A stretch of 64,000 nt of DNA from Bacteroidales bacterium (GTDB lineage: Bacteria; Bacteroidota; Bacteroidia; Bacteroidales; UBA932): contig JAFWSX010000006.1 of the NCBI GenBank assembly GCA_017519185.1, positions 269,526-333,525 on the forward strand, in the 5' to 3' direction. The position numbers and the translations under genes were made by a program. Shown one piece after another: positions 36,055 to 45,600 of the stretch (position 1 is its first letter; each line of letters begins with the position of its first letter). Below the pieces are notes generated by a model that worked only from the letters and a program-made list of their open reading frames with translations, did not search any database and was not told the DNA's origin.

Positions 36055-37167
36055 TTATCTGACCCACTCTACGCACACCGGGTGCCGTACAGCGATGTTG
36101 CGGCCGGTATCGGTGAGCAGGCCAGTCTTTGCATCTCGCGAAAATACCTGGATCATATCCGAATCGCGGCAGGCGCACAGAAGGAAACGTCCGTCGGGAG
36201 AGATGTTGAAATTGCGCGGGTGGATGCGTGTCGCCTGATTGGCCAGAAACTCAAGCGAGCCGTCCTTCTTGATTGAAAACACAGTAATGCCGTCATTTAC
36301 CAGACGGTTGCTGGCATAGAGGAACTTGCCGTCGGGTGAAATGTGGATGTCCGCACTTCCCCTGCCGTCGTAGGGATCCGCATCGACCACTCCGATCCTG
36401 GTGAGTTCACCCTTTTTATACCTGAATGCCGTCACTGTTCCGGACAGTTCCCCTATCACATAGAAATACTTGCCGTTGGGCGAGAAGACAAGATGTCTTG
36501 GACCATAGTCCGGATCGAGTTGAAAGGCCGTCTGATCTTCAGAGTCATTGTCGATTCCATCGCTCGTGACTTCGAAACGCAGGATACGGTCAGCGCTGAA
36601 ATCGCTTGCATAAACATATTTGCCGTCGGGAGAGAATACAGAACAATGGATATGCGGTGTGTCCTGACGCGATAGGTCGGGACCTCCTGTAGTGCCGGTA
36701 GCCACTGCGGCCGGGCCGCCCTTTACGGACTTGATCTTTCCGTTGCATCGCAACTGGAAAACGGCAAGGGTGCCTCCGGTGTAATTGGAAGAAAGCAGAT
36801 ACCGGCCGTTTGTGGAAAGATGGCACGGATCAGCTCCGGCTGAAGTAAGGCTGCCTGTCAGGCGGAAAGAGCCGTTCTTCCGGTTGAAGCGATATGATGC
36901 CACTGCTGCCTCGGGGTCATTTGTCTCTCGCACGGCATAAACTGACCCTTTGCGGTATATGGCAAAAGATGGATTCACCGCATCTGCGCTGTCAAGCACG
37001 GAAGCGTCACCGCTTTTGACATCGAACCAATAGCTGTAAAGCCCGTAACTGCCGTTGTCTGTATAGGTTCCGACAATCATATCTATCTGTGATTTCCCGC
37101 AACCTGCGGCAAGCAACTGAAGGACAAACAATGCTGCAAATAGCAAATGTCTCTTGATAGAACTCAT
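36055..37167 (-). CDS. Lactonase-family (7-bladed propeller) lipoprotein
   Basis: A 370-residue exported protein of the lactonase / 6-phosphogluconolactonase-like family (YbhE type). The signal peptide ends in a good lipobox, QLLAAGC (Cys23). The propeller shows repeated blades ending in FSPDGKYVYASD, FSPNGKYFYVIGE, ISPDGKFLYASNR and ISPDGRFLLCACRDSD, plus SNYTGGTLAVF and DTPHIHCSVFSPDG, the usual family sites. YbhE hydrolyses 6-phosphogluconolactone in the cytoplasm; an exported lipoprotein version cannot serve the pentose-phosphate pathway, so its substrate is probably an extracytoplasmic lactone or it is a binding propeller. It is divergent from the EamA permease gene. Confidence 0.85.
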   Translation of the reverse strand: MSSIKRHLLFAALFVLQLLAAGCGKSQIDMIVGTYTDNGSYGLYSYWFDVKSGDASVLDSADAVNPSFAIYRKGSVYAVRETNDPEAAVASYRFNRKNGSFRLTGSLTSAGADPCHLSTNGRYLLSSNYTGGTLAVFQLRCNGKIKSVKGGPAAVATGTTGGPDLSRQDTPHIHCSVFSPDGKYVYASDFSADRILRFEVTSDGIDNDSEDQTAFQLDPDYGPRHLVFSPNGKYFYVIGELSGTVTAFRYKKGELTRIGVVDADPYDGRGSADIHISPDGKFLYASNRLVNDGITVFSIKKDGSLEFLANQATRIHPRNFNISPDGRFLLCACRDSDMIQVFSRDAKTGLLTDTGRNIAVRHPVCVEWVR

Positions 37168-37190
37168 GGCTGATTCCTCTTTTTTCCGAA

Positions 37191-37198
37191 CAAATATA
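37191..37198 (-). promoter_or_regulatory. -7 box for the lactonase-family gene
   Basis: TATATTTG on the minus strand is a perfect -7 box, 23 bases before the ATG at 37167. Confidence 0.6.
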
Positions 37199-37207
37199 AG
37201 AAATGTT

Positions 37208-37215
37208 TAACTTTG
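37208..37215 (+). promoter_or_regulatory. -7 box for the EamA permease gene, 8 bases from the start codon
   Basis: TAACTTTG is a perfect -7 box. It lies downstream of the in-frame ATG at 37203, so translation must start at ATG 37224, 8 bases after the box. Confidence 0.55.
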
Positions 37216-37223
37216 AGCCCCGT

Positions 37224-38138
37224 ATGTGGATCAGCACCGCTTTCATCGCCGCCGTTCTCTACGGCTTCTACGACTCCTTCAAGAAGCTGTCGCTGCACGG
37301 TAACGCAGTCCTTCCGGTGTTGTTCCTGAACACCCTTTTCAGTTCCCTGCTGCTGGTTCCCTGGCTCATCTTTTCCAAGGCAGGAATGCTTGGCGGAACC
37401 GTGTTCCACGTCGCAGGAGGTGACTGGCAGGTGCACAAATACATCCTTCTCAAGAGCGTCATCGTCCTGTCTTCGTGGGCAAGCGGCTATTATGCCCTGA
37501 AGAACCTGCCTCTGACAATAGTCGGCCCGGTAAATGCCACGCGCCCCGTTATGGTGCTCCTCGGCGGTATGCTGCTCTTCGGTGAAAGGCTCAACGCCTA
37601 TCAGTGTGTCGGAGTGTTCTTCGCCGCCCTTTCGTTCTATCTGCTTGGTATCGGCGGCAAGAAAGAGGGTATAGACTTCAAACGTAACAGGTGGATATTC
37701 CTGCTGATTCTCTCTGCAGTGATAGGAGCCGCGTCGGGACTCTATGACCGCTATCTTCTGGCTCCTGTAGAGAAAGGTGGCGTCGGACTGGACCGTATGA
37801 CCGTACTCGTATGGTACAACATATATCAGAGCATAATAATGCTGTTCATCCTGCTTTTCGTCTGGAGGCCGCAGCGCAGCAAGGACACTCCCTTCGAATG
37901 GAGGGTGGCGATTCCGATGATAAGCGTCTTCCTCGTGCTGGCGGATTTCGTGTATATGTACACGCTTGAACAGCCGGACTGCCTGGTCGGCGTAGTGTCG
38001 ATGATCAAGCGCGCGAGCGTAGTGGTCAGCTTCCTCTTTGCCGCCATATTCCTCAAGGAGAAGTACCTGCGGCACAAGGCGCACGCTCTGCTTATAATGC
38101 TGGTCGGTATGATATTCCTCTATCTGGGATCAAGGTAA
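37224..38138 (+). CDS. EamA/DMT-superfamily permease
   Basis: A 304-residue inner-membrane protein with about ten predicted helices and the two-repeat layout of EamA (drug/metabolite) transporters. Examples are ISTAFIAAVLYGFYDSF, LPLTIVGPVNATRPVMVLLGGMLLFGE at the end of repeat one, and CLVGVVSMIKRASVVVSFLFAAIFLKEKYLRHKAHALLIMLVGMIFLYLGSR closing repeat two. The conserved Gly/Pro-rich fourth helix with LFGERL and FLKEKYL marks the family. The transported compound is unknown. Start 37224 is set by the promoter. The DUF6440 gene follows by 16 bases and is probably co-transcribed. Confidence 0.85.
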   Translation: MWISTAFIAAVLYGFYDSFKKLSLHGNAVLPVLFLNTLFSSLLLVPWLIFSKAGMLGGTVFHVAGGDWQVHKYILLKSVIVLSSWASGYYALKNLPLTIVGPVNATRPVMVLLGGMLLFGERLNAYQCVGVFFAALSFYLLGIGGKKEGIDFKRNRWIFLLILSAVIGAASGLYDRYLLAPVEKGGVGLDRMTVLVWYNIYQSIIMLFILLFVWRPQRSKDTPFEWRVAIPMISVFLVLADFVYMYTLEQPDCLVGVVSMIKRASVVVSFLFAAIFLKEKYLRHKAHALLIMLVGMIFLYLGSR

Positions 38139-38154
38139 ACAAATAGATACTGCT

Positions 38155-38337
38155 ATGGAAAACGACAGATTTGACATCAAAGAAAAGGAAGGCGTAAGCT
38201 TTATGACAGATGCCATTGTCATTGTGGACAAGGAAACGGGCGTGAACTATCTCTATGTCTGCCGCGGATACGGCGGTGGCCTGACTCCCCTCCTGGATGC
38301 AGAAGGGAAGCCCATTGTCACAAAGTGGTATAGATAA
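38155..38337 (+). CDS. DUF6440 family protein
   Basis: A 60-residue protein without signal peptide or membrane helix. IVIVDKETGVNYLYVCRGYGGGLTPLLDAEGKP is the conserved core of DUF6440, a small family widespread in Firmicutes and Bacteroidetes with unknown function. The fold is likely a small beta sheet. It follows the EamA gene closely and is convergent with the GH54 gene (5-base gap). Confidence 0.75.
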   Translation: MENDRFDIKEKEGVSFMTDAIVIVDKETGVNYLYVCRGYGGGLTPLLDAEGKPIVTKWYR

Positions 38338-38342
38338 TCCGA

Positions 38343-40817
38343 TTATTCAGCGCGGTTCGGACCTCCCGGAGTTGCCACTGCCGTCTGGCGGAAATCTTTG
38401 CATAGCTGGTCTGCATCGGCTCCGTCCGGCCAGCGCATTATGCATACCGGTGGCTGGACAGTCCCTTTCGGCATACGTGCGAGCTGGAAAGGCGACAGGG
38501 CCCTGGGCACTACGGCTATGCAGCCACCACCGTCCTGAACTCCCTCGAGGGTTGCAAGTTCGGGGCTGGCGATAGTTCCGTTTCCGCTGGAATTGCTCTG
38601 CTGGGAACCATAGACCACAGCGTCAATCACAGCTCCGCTGGCTGGATCCACCAGTGCGATGGAGCCGGCAGTGGTGGAAAGGGCGTAGCGGTAGGCAAGG
38701 CCTTCGTCAGGCTTGCCTGTGGCAAACAGCCCCTGGGGAGCGGCACTGAGAGGCTGCACTGCATCGCCGCTTTCGTGGGCGAAACGGGTGGCTGGAGTGA
38801 AGTCTATTCCTGAACCAGCGCACGAAACGTCTACTCCGATGGCGTGGTCACGCTTGAGCGGAGATTCGAGCTCCACGATTCCCTGCTCACGGGGCGTCTC
38901 CGGCTGTCCGAAGCGGCGTACATAGCGCTCGACGCTGGTTACGACAGTCTTTACGCGTACTATCTCTATGCGATCGCCGGTATCGACGGTCAGTTCGGAT
39001 CCGGCTTCAAGGTTTGCTGTCTCATCCAGCAGGAGCCGGGTGTCACCGGCCGAGGCTGCCTGGGAAAGATTGGTCTGGGTCGAGGGCTTGCCTATACGCG
39101 TGATGGTTACTGTTTCGTATTCTCCGCCAAGGGCTATGCCCATCTTCTGGCCTACGGCAAAACCGTCGGTGCTGGTGACGGGAAGATTGTCCTGGCCTGC
39201 AGGAAAATCGATAATAGGGCCAGTGGATACAGGAGTGAAGATGGTTGTGGGGGCGGGAAGGACTGCATCGGGATGCTGCTCAAGAAGGAGGAAAGCGCCG
39301 GATGCGAGCTTCGTGCCTTTCGGCAGGGTGAGCGCGCGGACCGAAGCCTGGCCGCTGCGGCGCAGAACCAGTTCGACTCCTGACAGATCGACTTCTGCCG
39401 GACCTGCGTTATACAGTTCTATGAACGGGTTGAGGTCTTTGCCCTCCATAGCGACTTCGTTTATCTTGACGGCCTCGGCGCTGCGGATGCGGCTGCTTAC
39501 AGATGCTTCTCCGCCTTTCCAGCTGGCAGAGAAATCAACCCATCCGGAAGAGCGTCCGGCAGGTGCGGTGAGAGTGTATGTGGCTGTGAAACGATTGCCC
39601 GGTGCAATGTCAGCGGACTCTCCTCCTGAGATGCTCCATCCTTCAGGTACGGAAGTTTTCAGCACCAGACCTTTGATGGGCTTGTCGCTGGTATTTTCTA
39701 TGAATACATTGACCTGGGCGCTGCTGCCTGGAGTGAAGGTGGTAATGCGTGAGAGGCTGAGCGGATATGCGCTGTACCGCATTCCTGCAATATTCTTCTG
39801 GACTGCTGCGATAGCCTCTTCGGTGGGGTATCCGAAAGTCATCACTCCTTCGAAGAAAGTGCCTGAAGAACCGTTGCCGTTGTCTCCGCCGTTGCCGAGA
39901 AGCATTCCGCCTTTCTTGTGCATCGGATAGTAAGCGTCGCTGCCCTCCTTGCTGTGCGGACGGGGACCACTGTAGAACAGGGTAAGAGTGTCGCAGGAGG
40001 CGTCAGCTCCGCGCAGGTCCCACTGGTTCCCGCCGCCGCCGTTCATAAACACCGACACGAAACGCCAGTCGGTGATGGAAGGAACGTCGTTCTGCTTGGC
40101 ACCATAGCCAGAGAACAGACCGGCTTCCATATCGGACATAATCCAGGGACCTTCACCGTTGCCGCGGCCCCAGGCAGTGGATGTGCCGTAATATGTGGTC
40201 TCCATCGTGCCGGTGCCGACAGCACGGCCGTTGGTAGATGAGTTGCCGTAGTCGAAGCAGCAGCCGCTGTCGTAGTGCTGTCCGTCGATTACGTAGTAGA
40301 TTCCTTCAGGCTCGTCGTCAATGGCCAGGCCGCGGGCATTGTTGCAGCGGTAGCCCATACCTGGCATAATGAAGGCGCCGTAGACCTTCTGACCGTCCAG
40401 CAGGGCGGGAGCCATATCTGCTATGGAACTGGTGTTGAAATTGCCCTTGTCGGGACCGAGGAAGGTTCCGGGAGGAGCGGGCAGCAGGTCGTTGCCCATT
40501 CCTGACTGGTCGTAAATCGTGGAGATGTAGCATACAGTCCCTTTGCAGAAAGCATCCTGGGCTGCAGCGTCTGCTATGCCGTTGCGCTGTGCGAAGATGT
40601 CGAGAGAAGCTCCGTCGCTCTCGCGGATCACCTGATAGAGCGGACCGTTGTACTTTGAGTAGAGCTGACGGGTGGTACTGTGTGCGGTGACACAGGGTGT
40701 GCCGCCCTTTGCGTAGATGTCGCACGGTCCTTTGCCGGACCCGGCAAGGCCTTTGCAGGCGATGGCTGACCCGATAATTACGAGACAGACGGTTGTTGTG
40801 AAGAGAATCTTTTTCAT
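38343..40817 (-). CDS. GH54 alpha-L-arabinofuranosidase with NEW3 and lamin-tail-like domains
   Basis: An 824-residue secreted protein. Residues about 29-350 closely follow the catalytic domain of fungal AbfB enzymes: PCDIY near the start, TPCVTAHSTTRQLYS, IYDQSGMGNDL, the vicinal cysteines C186-C187 in SGCCFDYGN, nucleophile candidate E231 in PWIMSDMEAGLFSG and acid/base candidate D312 in GNGGDNGNGSSGTFFEGVM. The fungal C-terminal CBM42 is absent. Instead come a NEW3-like beta domain (about 362-450), a lamin-tail-like domain (about 465-525, resuming near 725) and, within it, two repeats of about 40 residues. GH54 acts on arabinofuranosyl side chains of arabinoxylan and arabinan. It lies after susD, behind a hairpin and its own -7 box. 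ATG 40817 is followed at once by the signal peptide; ATGs at 40820 and 40826 are alternatives. Confidence 0.88.
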   Translation of the reverse strand: MKKILFTTTVCLVIIGSAIACKGLAGSGKGPCDIYAKGGTPCVTAHSTTRQLYSKYNGPLYQVIRESDGASLDIFAQRNGIADAAAQDAFCKGTVCYISTIYDQSGMGNDLLPAPPGTFLGPDKGNFNTSSIADMAPALLDGQKVYGAFIMPGMGYRCNNARGLAIDDEPEGIYYVIDGQHYDSGCCFDYGNSSTNGRAVGTGTMETTYYGTSTAWGRGNGEGPWIMSDMEAGLFSGYGAKQNDVPSITDWRFVSVFMNGGGGNQWDLRGADASCDTLTLFYSGPRPHSKEGSDAYYPMHKKGGMLLGNGGDNGNGSSGTFFEGVMTFGYPTEEAIAAVQKNIAGMRYSAYPLSLSRITTFTPGSSAQVNVFIENTSDKPIKGLVLKTSVPEGWSISGGESADIAPGNRFTATYTLTAPAGRSSGWVDFSASWKGGEASVSSRIRSAEAVKINEVAMEGKDLNPFIELYNAGPAEVDLSGVELVLRRSGQASVRALTLPKGTKLASGAFLLLEQHPDAVLPAPTTIFTPVSTGPIIDFPAGQDNLPVTSTDGFAVGQKMGIALGGEYETVTITRIGKPSTQTNLSQAASAGDTRLLLDETANLEAGSELTVDTGDRIEIVRVKTVVTSVERYVRRFGQPETPREQGIVELESPLKRDHAIGVDVSCAGSGIDFTPATRFAHESGDAVQPLSAAPQGLFATGKPDEGLAYRYALSTTAGSIALVDPASGAVIDAVVYGSQQSNSSGNGTIASPELATLEGVQDGGGCIAVVPRALSPFQLARMPKGTVQPPVCIMRWPDGADADQLCKDFRQTAVATPGGPNRAE

Positions 40818-40826
40818 CATAGTCAT

Positions 40827-40860
40827 AAAAAAAGCAGGAGCCACGAAGGGTGGCTCCTGC
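40827..40860 (-). terminator. Terminator-like hairpin between susD and GH54
   Basis: On the minus strand an 11-base perfect stem (GCAGGAGCCAC / GTGGCTCCTGC) with a 5-base loop is followed by seven T. It begins 22 bases after the SusD stop codon, as expected for a terminator. The T-run ends only 9 bases before the chosen GH54 ATG (40817). Confidence 0.88.
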
Positions 40861-40867
40861 AAATATA
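40860..40867 (-). promoter_or_regulatory. -7 box for GH54, directly abutting the hairpin
   Basis: TATATTTG on the minus strand is a perfect -7 box. Its last G is the first base of the hairpin stem, so a transcript from it would start inside the stem and carry the hairpin plus T-run as its whole leader. Confidence 0.5.
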
Positions 40868-40882
40868 CTAAGATAATGGCTA

Positions 40883-42601
40883 TTAATAGCCAGGGTTCTG
40901 TTTAAGATTTTCGTTGAGCTGCATTGCGTTGAACGGGAACGGGAAGAGTTCACTCTTGCCGGGCTTGAAGCCTACGTCATAGAGTTTTGCGCACCAGTCG
41001 GCATCACTGTCATCGATGTAGCCTTTATGTACGGCTGCACCCTTGGTGAAGAGTTCATCCTTGAAGTTAGGATAGTACTTTCCGTTGTCCTTGAGTTCGG
41101 TGGCTGCATCGCCCCAGCGAACGAGATCCTGGAAGCGGGTTCCGTCGAGCCACATCTCCATAAACTTCTCGTTCTTGACTGTCTCCATGTTGCAGGCGGT
41201 GACAGGAGTCTTGGCGCCTGCGCGCTCATTGACTTCTTTCAAGGCAGCAAGTCCGGTGCCGTCGTCACCCAGCTGAGCCTGGCACTCTGCATAGAGCAGG
41301 AGCACCTCGGCGTAACGCATAAGGGTGAGGTTCCAGTTTGCTACGTTGCCGTCGGCCAGTACCTGGTCCTCGACACGGAAGAGTCGTTTCCACATAAACC
41401 ATCCGCAGTTGCCGTAGAGGCCCATTGCAGAGTTGACACCACGGTTGGGGTCTTTCTGCTTGTCAGCCAGCGTGGGGTTCTCTGAGTCTGAAGAGTAAGG
41501 CATTTCGTAGAGAACTTCATCGTAGCTCTTGATCCACGCTTTGCGGCGATAAGAATCAGCACCGTCGTATGCAAGGATCTTGTCGACAAATTTCTGTGAA
41601 GGGTTGACCCAGCCCCAGCCACCGGTAACGAATTCAGTGCCAGGGCCTGTAGGAGGCGCCATATGGTCAGAACGCCAAGACCAGAGCCAGCGAAAGTTGG
41701 GCTGGGTACGGCCGTAAACATTCATACCGGGAGCATATTCGAAATTGAGTTCGAACACAGCCTCGGAAGTGGCACGTCCGCTGTTGTGGTTGAGAGATGC
41801 CATCTGGCTACCGGGAACGAGGGCGTACTTCTTTGAATCGATAACCTGCTTGAAGGCAGTCTTGGCACCTGCATAGTCGTGTTTGCTGATGAGGGCTTTT
41901 CCTTTAAGAGCATATGCGAACTCCTTGGTGACTTTGATGGCACCGTTGCGGTCATTCACTGAACTCTTTGAAGTCAGGTCAGGAATGGCTTTGTCGCACT
42001 CGTCGGCAATCCACTGGAGAACGTATGCCTGAGACTCTTCATTTTCAAGTTTGTCAGCACCGGTCAGGTTGTGGTCAACGATAGGGGCGGTACCCCAGGC
42101 GAGGGCGATGAGCAGCTGGGCCTGTGCGCGGAGCACGCGGGCCTCGGCAGCGCAGCGTTTCTTGACAGCAGAAGTGGCAAGCGAACCGTCTTCACCGTAG
42201 AAATGGTCGAGAACGTCGTTGCAGGCCTTGATGATCATATAGTAGCATTCATATGTACCGGCGATCAGGTCATTGTTCCAGTTGACGCGGAAAGACTGGA
42301 TTTCATTACCAGGCTGTCCGTCGGTCTTATCTGAACCGGCGACATAGATTTCATCAGTAGCATATTCCCACATAGAGAGGAAGGGGCAGTCGTTCCAACC
42401 TGCGGAAGTCCACATGGTGTTTGAAAGGAAACGGCCGGCAGTGTAATAAGCAGCTACAAGGGCAGATTCGGCATCTTCGTCAGTCTGGTAGAAACTTTCC
42501 AGAGAAATTACACCCTTCTGGGGAATGTCAAGTCTGCTTTCGCATCCTACGAATGTAAGGGAAGCTGCTGCAATAATAAGAGCAAATAATATCTTTTTCA
42601 T
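40883..42601 (-). CDS. SusD/RagB-family glycan-binding lipoprotein
   Basis: A 572-residue surface lipoprotein, partner of the SusC transporter encoded 20 bases upstream. ATG 42601 starts a signal peptide with lipobox LTFVGC (Cys20); ATG 42613 is an alternative. ESRLDIPQKGVISLESFYQTDEDAESALVAAYYT is the classical SusD N-terminus. The TPR-like helices include CAAEARVLRAQAQLLIALAWGTAPIVDH. The C-terminal LFPFPFNAMQLNENLKQNPGY is the conserved end of the family. It binds oligosaccharides at the cell surface and closes like a lid on SusC. A hairpin terminator follows it. Confidence 0.95.
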   Translation of the reverse strand: MKKILFALIIAAASLTFVGCESRLDIPQKGVISLESFYQTDEDAESALVAAYYTAGRFLSNTMWTSAGWNDCPFLSMWEYATDEIYVAGSDKTDGQPGNEIQSFRVNWNNDLIAGTYECYYMIIKACNDVLDHFYGEDGSLATSAVKKRCAAEARVLRAQAQLLIALAWGTAPIVDHNLTGADKLENEESQAYVLQWIADECDKAIPDLTSKSSVNDRNGAIKVTKEFAYALKGKALISKHDYAGAKTAFKQVIDSKKYALVPGSQMASLNHNSGRATSEAVFELNFEYAPGMNVYGRTQPNFRWLWSWRSDHMAPPTGPGTEFVTGGWGWVNPSQKFVDKILAYDGADSYRRKAWIKSYDEVLYEMPYSSDSENPTLADKQKDPNRGVNSAMGLYGNCGWFMWKRLFRVEDQVLADGNVANWNLTLMRYAEVLLLYAECQAQLGDDGTGLAALKEVNERAGAKTPVTACNMETVKNEKFMEMWLDGTRFQDLVRWGDAATELKDNGKYYPNFKDELFTKGAAVHKGYIDDSDADWCAKLYDVGFKPGKSELFPFPFNAMQLNENLKQNPGY

Positions 42602-42621
42602 ATCTCTATTCATTCAGTAGG

Positions 42622-45600
42622 TTAGAAGTCAAGGTTGAGACCGAAGATCAGGTTCCTTGCGGTCGGGAAGTTACCCATATCGATACCGGCTGCTGAACCA
42701 CCGTTGGTAGCGGTTTCAGGGTCAAGACCGATGTAGTTAGAGAAAGTGAAGTAGTTGTCAAGACCAACGAACATTCTCAGATTGCTGATCTTAACTCTGT
42801 TCACAAGGTTCTGCGGAAGGGTATAACCCAGCTGGATCTGTTTGATCTTGAAGTAAGAACCGTTGAAGAGGGTCAGGGTAGAAGAGAATGCCTGCTGGCT
42901 CCAGTGGTTGGCTGCAGGGAACTTGGCCCAGGACTCATCGCCGGCTTGCTTCCACGAGTTATTCCAGTAATATGAGTAGGTATTACATTCAGGACGGTCT
43001 ACACGGAATGAGGTCGGGTAAATCTTGCTGCCTGCAATACCGTTGCCGAAGATTGTGAGGTCGAAGTTCTTCCAGTCTACGCTGATGGTGATACCATAGG
43101 TCAGTTTAGGAATACCTGAGCCGAGGTCTACGCGGTCGTCACCGACAGGTGAAGTGGTGGTTGAACCGTCTTTGGTACGATAGAGGGCGTTACCTTCCTT
43201 GTCGATTCCAACGGCTTCATAGCCGAGGAGGTACCAGATGCTGTGACCTGTCTCGAGGAATGTTCCCATTTCAGTTCCCTGAGGAACGCGGCCCTGGAGG
43301 CGTCCTACGGTAGGATCGAGGTAAGTCACCATATTCTTCAGGTATGCTGCATTGGCACTGATTGAGTAGCCGAGCTCACCGATCTGGTCGCGCCAGCCGA
43401 GTTCGATCTCGACACCCTGGTTGTTGACAGAACCGGCGTTGATGGTAGTGGTAGTTCCTACGCCGAGGTCACCAAATGCGGGAAGACCTACTTCCTTGGC
43501 AGGGCTTACGCCGACCAGCAGACCGTTGGTGTTCTTGTTGAAGTAGTCGATGCCTACGGTCAGGCGGTTGTTGAAGAAACGAGCGTCGATACCGAAGTCA
43601 ATCTGTTCTGAGGTCTCCCACTTGAGGTCGGGGTTGGCAAGACCTGAAGGGATGGAACCGTAGCTCAGAGTCGGCGATGATGCGTCATACTGGTAGTAAA
43701 CGGCATTTGACTTGATAGAGGTTGAATAAGGATAACCGCTAAGTACGTTGATGTTACCGTTGATACCCCAGGAAGCACGCAGTTTCAGGAAGTTGACAGC
43801 ATTGCGGTCAACATTGTCCTTGAACCAGGGTTCGTTGCTGATGGTCCAACCGGCAGATACTGAAGGGAAATATCCCCACTTCTGCGCGAACGGAAGTTTA
43901 GAAGAGTCGAATGCGTCAGCACGGAAGTTTACCTGGATTGCATAGCGGCTGTCATAGGTGTAGCCCAGACGGCCAAAGTATGAAAGGCTGGCGCTTCGTC
44001 CAGGCTGATTGCCGACATTCTTGGTCACGCCGTCAGTGAGGAGGTAATCCAGATAGATGAAGTTAGGATCATATCCCCTGAGGAGTCCGTTGTCGACAGC
44101 TGCGGTTGCAGAAGCGGAGACATTGTCCCAGTTGTTCTCCCAGTAAGACATACCGGCCATCGCAGTAACTTCGTGAACACCGAAGGTACGGTTGTAGTTT
44201 GCGAAGTTCTCCCACTGATAATAGTAACCGGTATTTGCGTTGGCTGACAGGCTGTAGCTGTCGCTTCGCTGAACGTTGTTGCTGTAGTAAGGGGCAGTGT
44301 AGCTATGACTGTTCTGATCAGAAATGCGATAACCGAAACGAGAAGTGAAAGTGAAGCCCTTGAACGGAGTAAAGTTGGCGAATGCGACGCCACGGATGTG
44401 GAAGCCGCTGGTAGAATTGTCGGTAGCATCACGCTGTACGAACGGGTGACCAGACTGTGTCATACCGATTTTAGGCGGCATCCAATAAAGTCCTGTTTCG
44501 GGATCTGTCAGCAGGGTATATCCTTTGTCGCGGTATTCAATCATCGCAGGGGTAAGGTCACTTTCTCTTCCTCGAGCGGGGAACAGAGGTGAAGAAGTGA
44601 TGGCAGACAGCAGTGCAGAACCATTGTCGTTGGCCTCGGACACTTGTTTTGTGCTCCAGCGCTCGATGGAGTTGTTGGTTCCTATGGTCAGCCAGCTCTT
44701 TATCTTATAGTCTGCATTGACCTGGAAAGTCAGACGGTCATAGACATCCTTGTCTCCACGGAAGATACCGTTGTCGTGTACGTTGTTGATGGATACGAAG
44801 AGATTTCCACGGTCGTTGCCGCCCTGGAATCCGACAGTGTGACGGTTGCTCCAGGTGGGAACGAAGATTTCATTGCTCCAGTCAACATCAGTTCCATTAT
44901 AGCCGGCATCCTTGAGCATCTGGTCGTTGATGAAACCGTTAGCCTTCTCGAATGCGATGTAATCGGCTGCATTCATGATGTCAAGTCTGCGAGAGAGGCT
45001 TGAGAGTGTGAACTGGGCGTTGTAGAAGATTTTGCCGTCACCTTTCGCTGCGGCACCGGTCTTGGTGGTTACGAGAACGACACCGTTGCCGGCCTCTGCA
45101 CCGTAGATGGCTGCAGATGCAGCATCCTTCAACACCTCGATGGACTCGATCATTTCAGGATCCAGATAGGCGATGTTGTCAACCTTCAAACCGTCCACGA
45201 TGAGGAGCGGTCCGATGTTTCCTGAGTTTGAAGAATAACCGCGGACACGGATTTCAGCTCCTTTGCCGGGAGCACCTGATGCCCTGACTACCTGTACGCC
45301 GGCTGCCTTTCCCTGAAGGGCTGTGGCTGCGTCCGAAGTAGAACGGTTCTTCAAGTCATTTTCACGTACAGAAGCCACTGAACCGGTTAGGTCGCTCTTT
45401 CTCTGAACGCCATAACCGATTACAACGGTTTCGTCAAGCATCTCGACGTCTTCGGCCAGAACTACGCGCATGCCATTGGCAGCGGCCAGTGTCTGTGAGA
45501 CGTATCCGATGCAGGAAACTTGTACCGTGGTGCCGGGAGCAACACGGAGTTCGAAATTACCGTCCTGGTCAGTAGTGACACCAGTGGCTGTGCCGGGCAC

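Noticed and set aside
37203..37223. Upstream ATG as start of the EamA permease.
   Set aside because: The ATG at 37203 lies before the -7 box TAACTTTG at 37208, so it would not be in the transcript.
37164..38084. A 306-codon minus-strand ORF across the EamA gene.
   Set aside because: It is antisense to a clear membrane transporter and rich in His, Gln and Glu, as expected for the complement of membrane-helix codons.
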